A stretch of DNA of 25,119 nucleotides, from NCBI GenBank assembly GCA_964564845.1, contig CAZMCN010000013.1, forward strand, positions 1-25,119. The letters run 5' to 3'. Below are positions 23,248 through 25,119 of the stretch, piece by piece. Every line of letters starts with the position of its first letter. Positions within the stretch are counted from its first letter, which is position 1. The translations under genes and the position numbers were made by a program. The DNA comes from CAYXPG01 sp964564845 (GTDB lineage Bacteria > Planctomycetota > Phycisphaerae > Sedimentisphaerales > Anaerobacaceae). Below the pieces are notes generated by a model, which worked only from the letters and a program-made list of their open reading frames with translations, did not search any database and had not been told where the DNA came from.

Positions 23248-24195
23248 ATGAGAACAATTGCGGTCTTAAATCAGAAAGGTGGGGTGGGAAAAACCACTAC
23301 GGTAGCAAATATCGCCGCAGCCTTTGCTGAGATGGGCTTGAAAGTGGTTGTTCTTGATTTGGACCCTCAGGCACATCTGACGATACATCTCGGAGTTGCC
23401 CCTCAAATCGCCGGCTCCGGCTCATATAAAGTCCTCACTCAGTCAGCCGGTTTTGAACAGGAAATTATGCTTGTGAGGCCTAATCTTTGGCTGCTGCCGG
23501 CTGATATTAACCTCGTCGGCGCAGAAAGCGAGCTGGTCAGCGTCGTCGGCAGGGAAACCGTCTTGCGAGAGGCCCTCAGAACCGCTCAGGACAACTTCGA
23601 TTATGTTATGATTGATTGTGCCCCTTCGCTGGGACTGCTCACACTCAATGCCCTTGCTGGGGTCGATGAAGTTTTAATACCGCTTCAGCCGCATTTTCTC
23701 GCGCTGCAGGGACTTGGAAAGCTCCTCCAGACAGTCGAGCTCGTCAACAAAAGAATCAATCCTGCCCTCAAGGTAAAATGGATTTTGCTCTGTATGTTCG
23801 ACAGCAGGGCTTCACTTCCCAGCGAAGTAAGGACTGATATACAACAGTTTCTTGATAATGCCCGCGGAACCGATTGTCCCTGGGCGCAGGCACGGATTTT
23901 ACCTACTTATATCAGAACTAATATCAAACTTGCGGAAGCCCCAAGTTACGGCAAAACAATCTTTGAGTATGAGCGGAATTGTCACGGCGCCCAGGATTAC
24001 CGGAAAGCAGCCGAATTCATACACACGCCTTTGCAGCCGCAGATTCAACCTGAACCGGATACCGTCGTTGAAGAAGAGGCAGCCACACCCCCAATTGAAA
24101 TCAGGCCAATCCCGCAGCCTGATTCACAAACCCACCCCTCGGAATTCACACGGACACCATCCGAACAAAACCAGCCGGAGCCGGGAACTCTCTGA
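23248..24195 (+). CDS. ParA/Soj-family ATPase, no ParB gene in view
   Basis: This partition-type ATPase of 315 residues has the deviant Walker A KGGVGKTT (10-17), the A' motif VVLDLDPQ (34-41) with D37/D39, and Walker B VMIDCAPS (120-127, D123). The C-terminal core ends in AEAPSYGKTIFEYERNCHG and QDYRKAAEFI, as in ParA/Soj proteins. From about residue 261 a Pro/Gln/Glu-rich tail of about 55 residues is added, which is unusual for the family. ATG 23248 directly before RTIAVLNQKGG is preferred to 23221, which would start inside the hairpin. No parB or parS-like site is visible nearby. Possible roles are chromosome segregation or positioning of a membrane or pole complex. Confidence 0.92.
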   Translation: MRTIAVLNQKGGVGKTTTVANIAAAFAEMGLKVVVLDLDPQAHLTIHLGVAPQIAGSGSYKVLTQSAGFEQEIMLVRPNLWLLPADINLVGAESELVSVVGRETVLREALRTAQDNFDYVMIDCAPSLGLLTLNALAGVDEVLIPLQPHFLALQGLGKLLQTVELVNKRINPALKVKWILLCMFDSRASLPSEVRTDIQQFLDNARGTDCPWAQARILPTYIRTNIKLAEAPSYGKTIFEYERNCHGAQDYRKAAEFIHTPLQPQIQPEPDTVVEEEAATPPIEIRPIPQPDSQTHPSEFTRTPSEQNQPEPGTL

Positions 24196-24222
24196 CAGAA
24201 AGTTGCTTCTGTTTATGGTTCT

Positions 24223-25047
24223 TTAGGGGGGTTCCCCAAACGGGCTTCGACTGAGCTCAGCCGAATGTCCATTCTTTTGCGTTTGGGGGCCCGCTGTCAG
24301 CCTGTCAGGATTTGACAGTTGCTCTGTGATGCAGCTTAGGAACTTTGCCGCATAGAATTCATTTATAACTCGATTGTCAACAGCTAAAGTCAGGGTTACC
24401 ATTTTCCGCACCACCGCCTTGCCGTTTTGGGGCAGAACCGTTGGAATTATATTTCCGACCGCCAGAATGGTACTGGCCGGCGGCGGCACTATTGCCCAAA
24501 AGGAATCTATATCGTAGGCGCCGAGATTACTTAAGGCTATTGTTTCTGGTTCCATCTCAACAAGCGTTAGTTTATTATCGCGTCCTTTTTCGGTCAGTAC
24601 CTTTTCCAGTTTTGCGATTTCGACCAGGCTTTTTTTGTCTGCTTCTTTTATCACCGGCACAACAGTTCCCTGGGGGGCATTGACAGCAAAGCCCACGTTG
24701 AGCGAATCGGCGAACCTGATGTTGTCACCTTCGAGCTTGCCTGTCATTAGGGGGTATTTTCGGGCCGCCAGTGCCAGCGAACGAATATAAAAGGTGTTTG
24801 TTGTTATTTTGACCCCAAAGTTTTTGCGAAGTCCAGGTCGAAGTTTGAGCATTTCCGTAACGTCTGCCCTTGATTCGAGGTAGAAGCAGGGCTTATTGGC
24901 TTTCGATTCCAGCATCCTTTCGCAGATGAGCTTCTGGATTCTGGTTAAGCCGATAGAACTGCCAAAACGCTCCTTATTGAGTTCCGGCGACTCAATATGA
25001 TTTTTTACTGGAATTTCCAAAGCCACCTCTGTTATTTTTACTTTCAC
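24223..25047 (-). CDS. Stand-alone E2 acyltransferase-like domain lacking HRxxDG residues
   Basis: This 274-residue protein resembles the catalytic domain of 2-oxoacid dehydrogenase E2 (dihydrolipoyl acyltransferase). GLTRIQKLICERMLESK starts at 33, NVGFAVNAPQGTVVPVI at 117, ALSNLGAYDIDSFWAIVPPP at 171, and STILAVGN (192-199) follow the family order. The lipoyl and E1/E3-binding domains are absent. The active-site motif DHRxxDG reads DNRVINE (224-230): the catalytic His is N225, the Asp is N229 and the Gly is E230. The fold is kept but acyl transfer by the usual route is unlikely. The start is GTG without a clear ribosome site. The tail after about residue 250 is encoded by the 24234-24288 repeat. 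No E1 or E3 genes are in view. Confidence 0.85.
   Translation of the reverse strand: MKVKITEVALEIPVKNHIESPELNKERFGSSIGLTRIQKLICERMLESKANKPCFYLESRADVTEMLKLRPGLRKNFGVKITTNTFYIRSLALAARKYPLMTGKLEGDNIRFADSLNVGFAVNAPQGTVVPVIKEADKKSLVEIAKLEKVLTEKGRDNKLTLVEMEPETIALSNLGAYDIDSFWAIVPPPASTILAVGNIIPTVLPQNGKAVVRKMVTLTLAVDNRVINEFYAAKFLSCITEQLSNPDRLTAGPQTQKNGHSAELSRSPFGEPP
24234..24288. repeat. Larger hairpin repeat right of parA
   Basis: CCCCAAACG (24234-24242) pairs with CGTTTGGGG (24280-24288), enclosing 37 bases that include the palindrome CTGAGCTCAG. The arms are the same as in 23199-23226. The element lies inside the last codons of the opposite E2-like gene. Confidence 0.7.
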
Positions 25048-25097
25048 AGTATAATACCGGACAGCAATTTTGCCAACGCTTTTTTGGAGTGCTCGTT

Positions 25098-25119
25098 ATG
25101 AATCCAAAGGTTTCGGATA
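25098..25119 (+). CDS. Possible gene start cut by the window edge
   Basis: ATG at 25098 opens a frame (MNPKVSD) that runs off the window. A TTTTTTGGAG ribosome-site-like stretch ends nine bases before it, and a TATAAT lies at 25050-25055 in the gap divergent from the E2-like gene. Seven codons are too few to identify a product. Confidence 0.35.

Overview
The window is a bacterial chromosomal segment that is mostly housekeeping genes. Clues to the source are a meso-diaminopimelate-type MurE, a mur cluster cut down to murE-murF-mraY, a receiver-domain gene ahead of groES-groEL, several membrane-anchored or lipid-linked sugar enzymes, prepilin genes, and many short dispersed repeats lying directly against stop codons. 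Together these resemble Planctomycetota of the Phycisphaerae/Sedimentisphaerales kind. This is inference from gene style and order only; no rRNA or other decisive marker is present.

Layout, left to right. (1) 1-2661: a relic of an IS1380-type transposase start, then recJ, then a 458-base spacer full of short repeats. (2) 2662-4143: a secreted transglutaminase-like protein on the minus strand, divergent from the mur genes. (3) 4196-8394: a divergent promoter region, then murE-murF-mraY, the cytoplasmic and first membrane steps of peptidoglycan precursor synthesis. (4) 8320-9001: the last 75 bases of mraY occur twice, 607 bases apart. Between the copies lie an internally deleted PIN toxin gene and its intact small antitoxin-like partner. 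(5) 9238-12627: a two-CBS-domain protein, then on the minus strand a receiver-domain gene, groES, groEL and a small two-helix membrane protein.

(6) 12950-17085: a YdjC/ChbG-type deacetylase, a polyprenyl-phosphate glycosyltransferase, and a membrane-anchored phosphatase-like protein that has lost its catalytic cysteine, facing a GT83/ArnT-like membrane glycosyltransferase. Together they look like a lipid-linked sugar transfer module. (7) 17119-19529: threonine synthase, a HAD hydrolase and tRNA-Leu(UAA), all minus strand. (8) 19806-21880: an intact prepilin gene, a frameshifted prepilin gene and a large TPR protein running towards them. (9) 22218-25119: ribH-nusB, an orphan ParA flanked by two related hairpins, and a stand-alone 2-oxoacid dehydrogenase E2 catalytic domain without its HRxxDG active-site residues. 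A possible new gene starts at the right edge.

The points most worth a second look are the duplicated mraY 3' end around the toxin-antitoxin relic, two apparent pseudoenzymes (phosphatase-like and E2-like), the lipid-sugar cluster, and a repeat family whose arms provide the C-terminal codons of two unrelated proteins on either side of parA.
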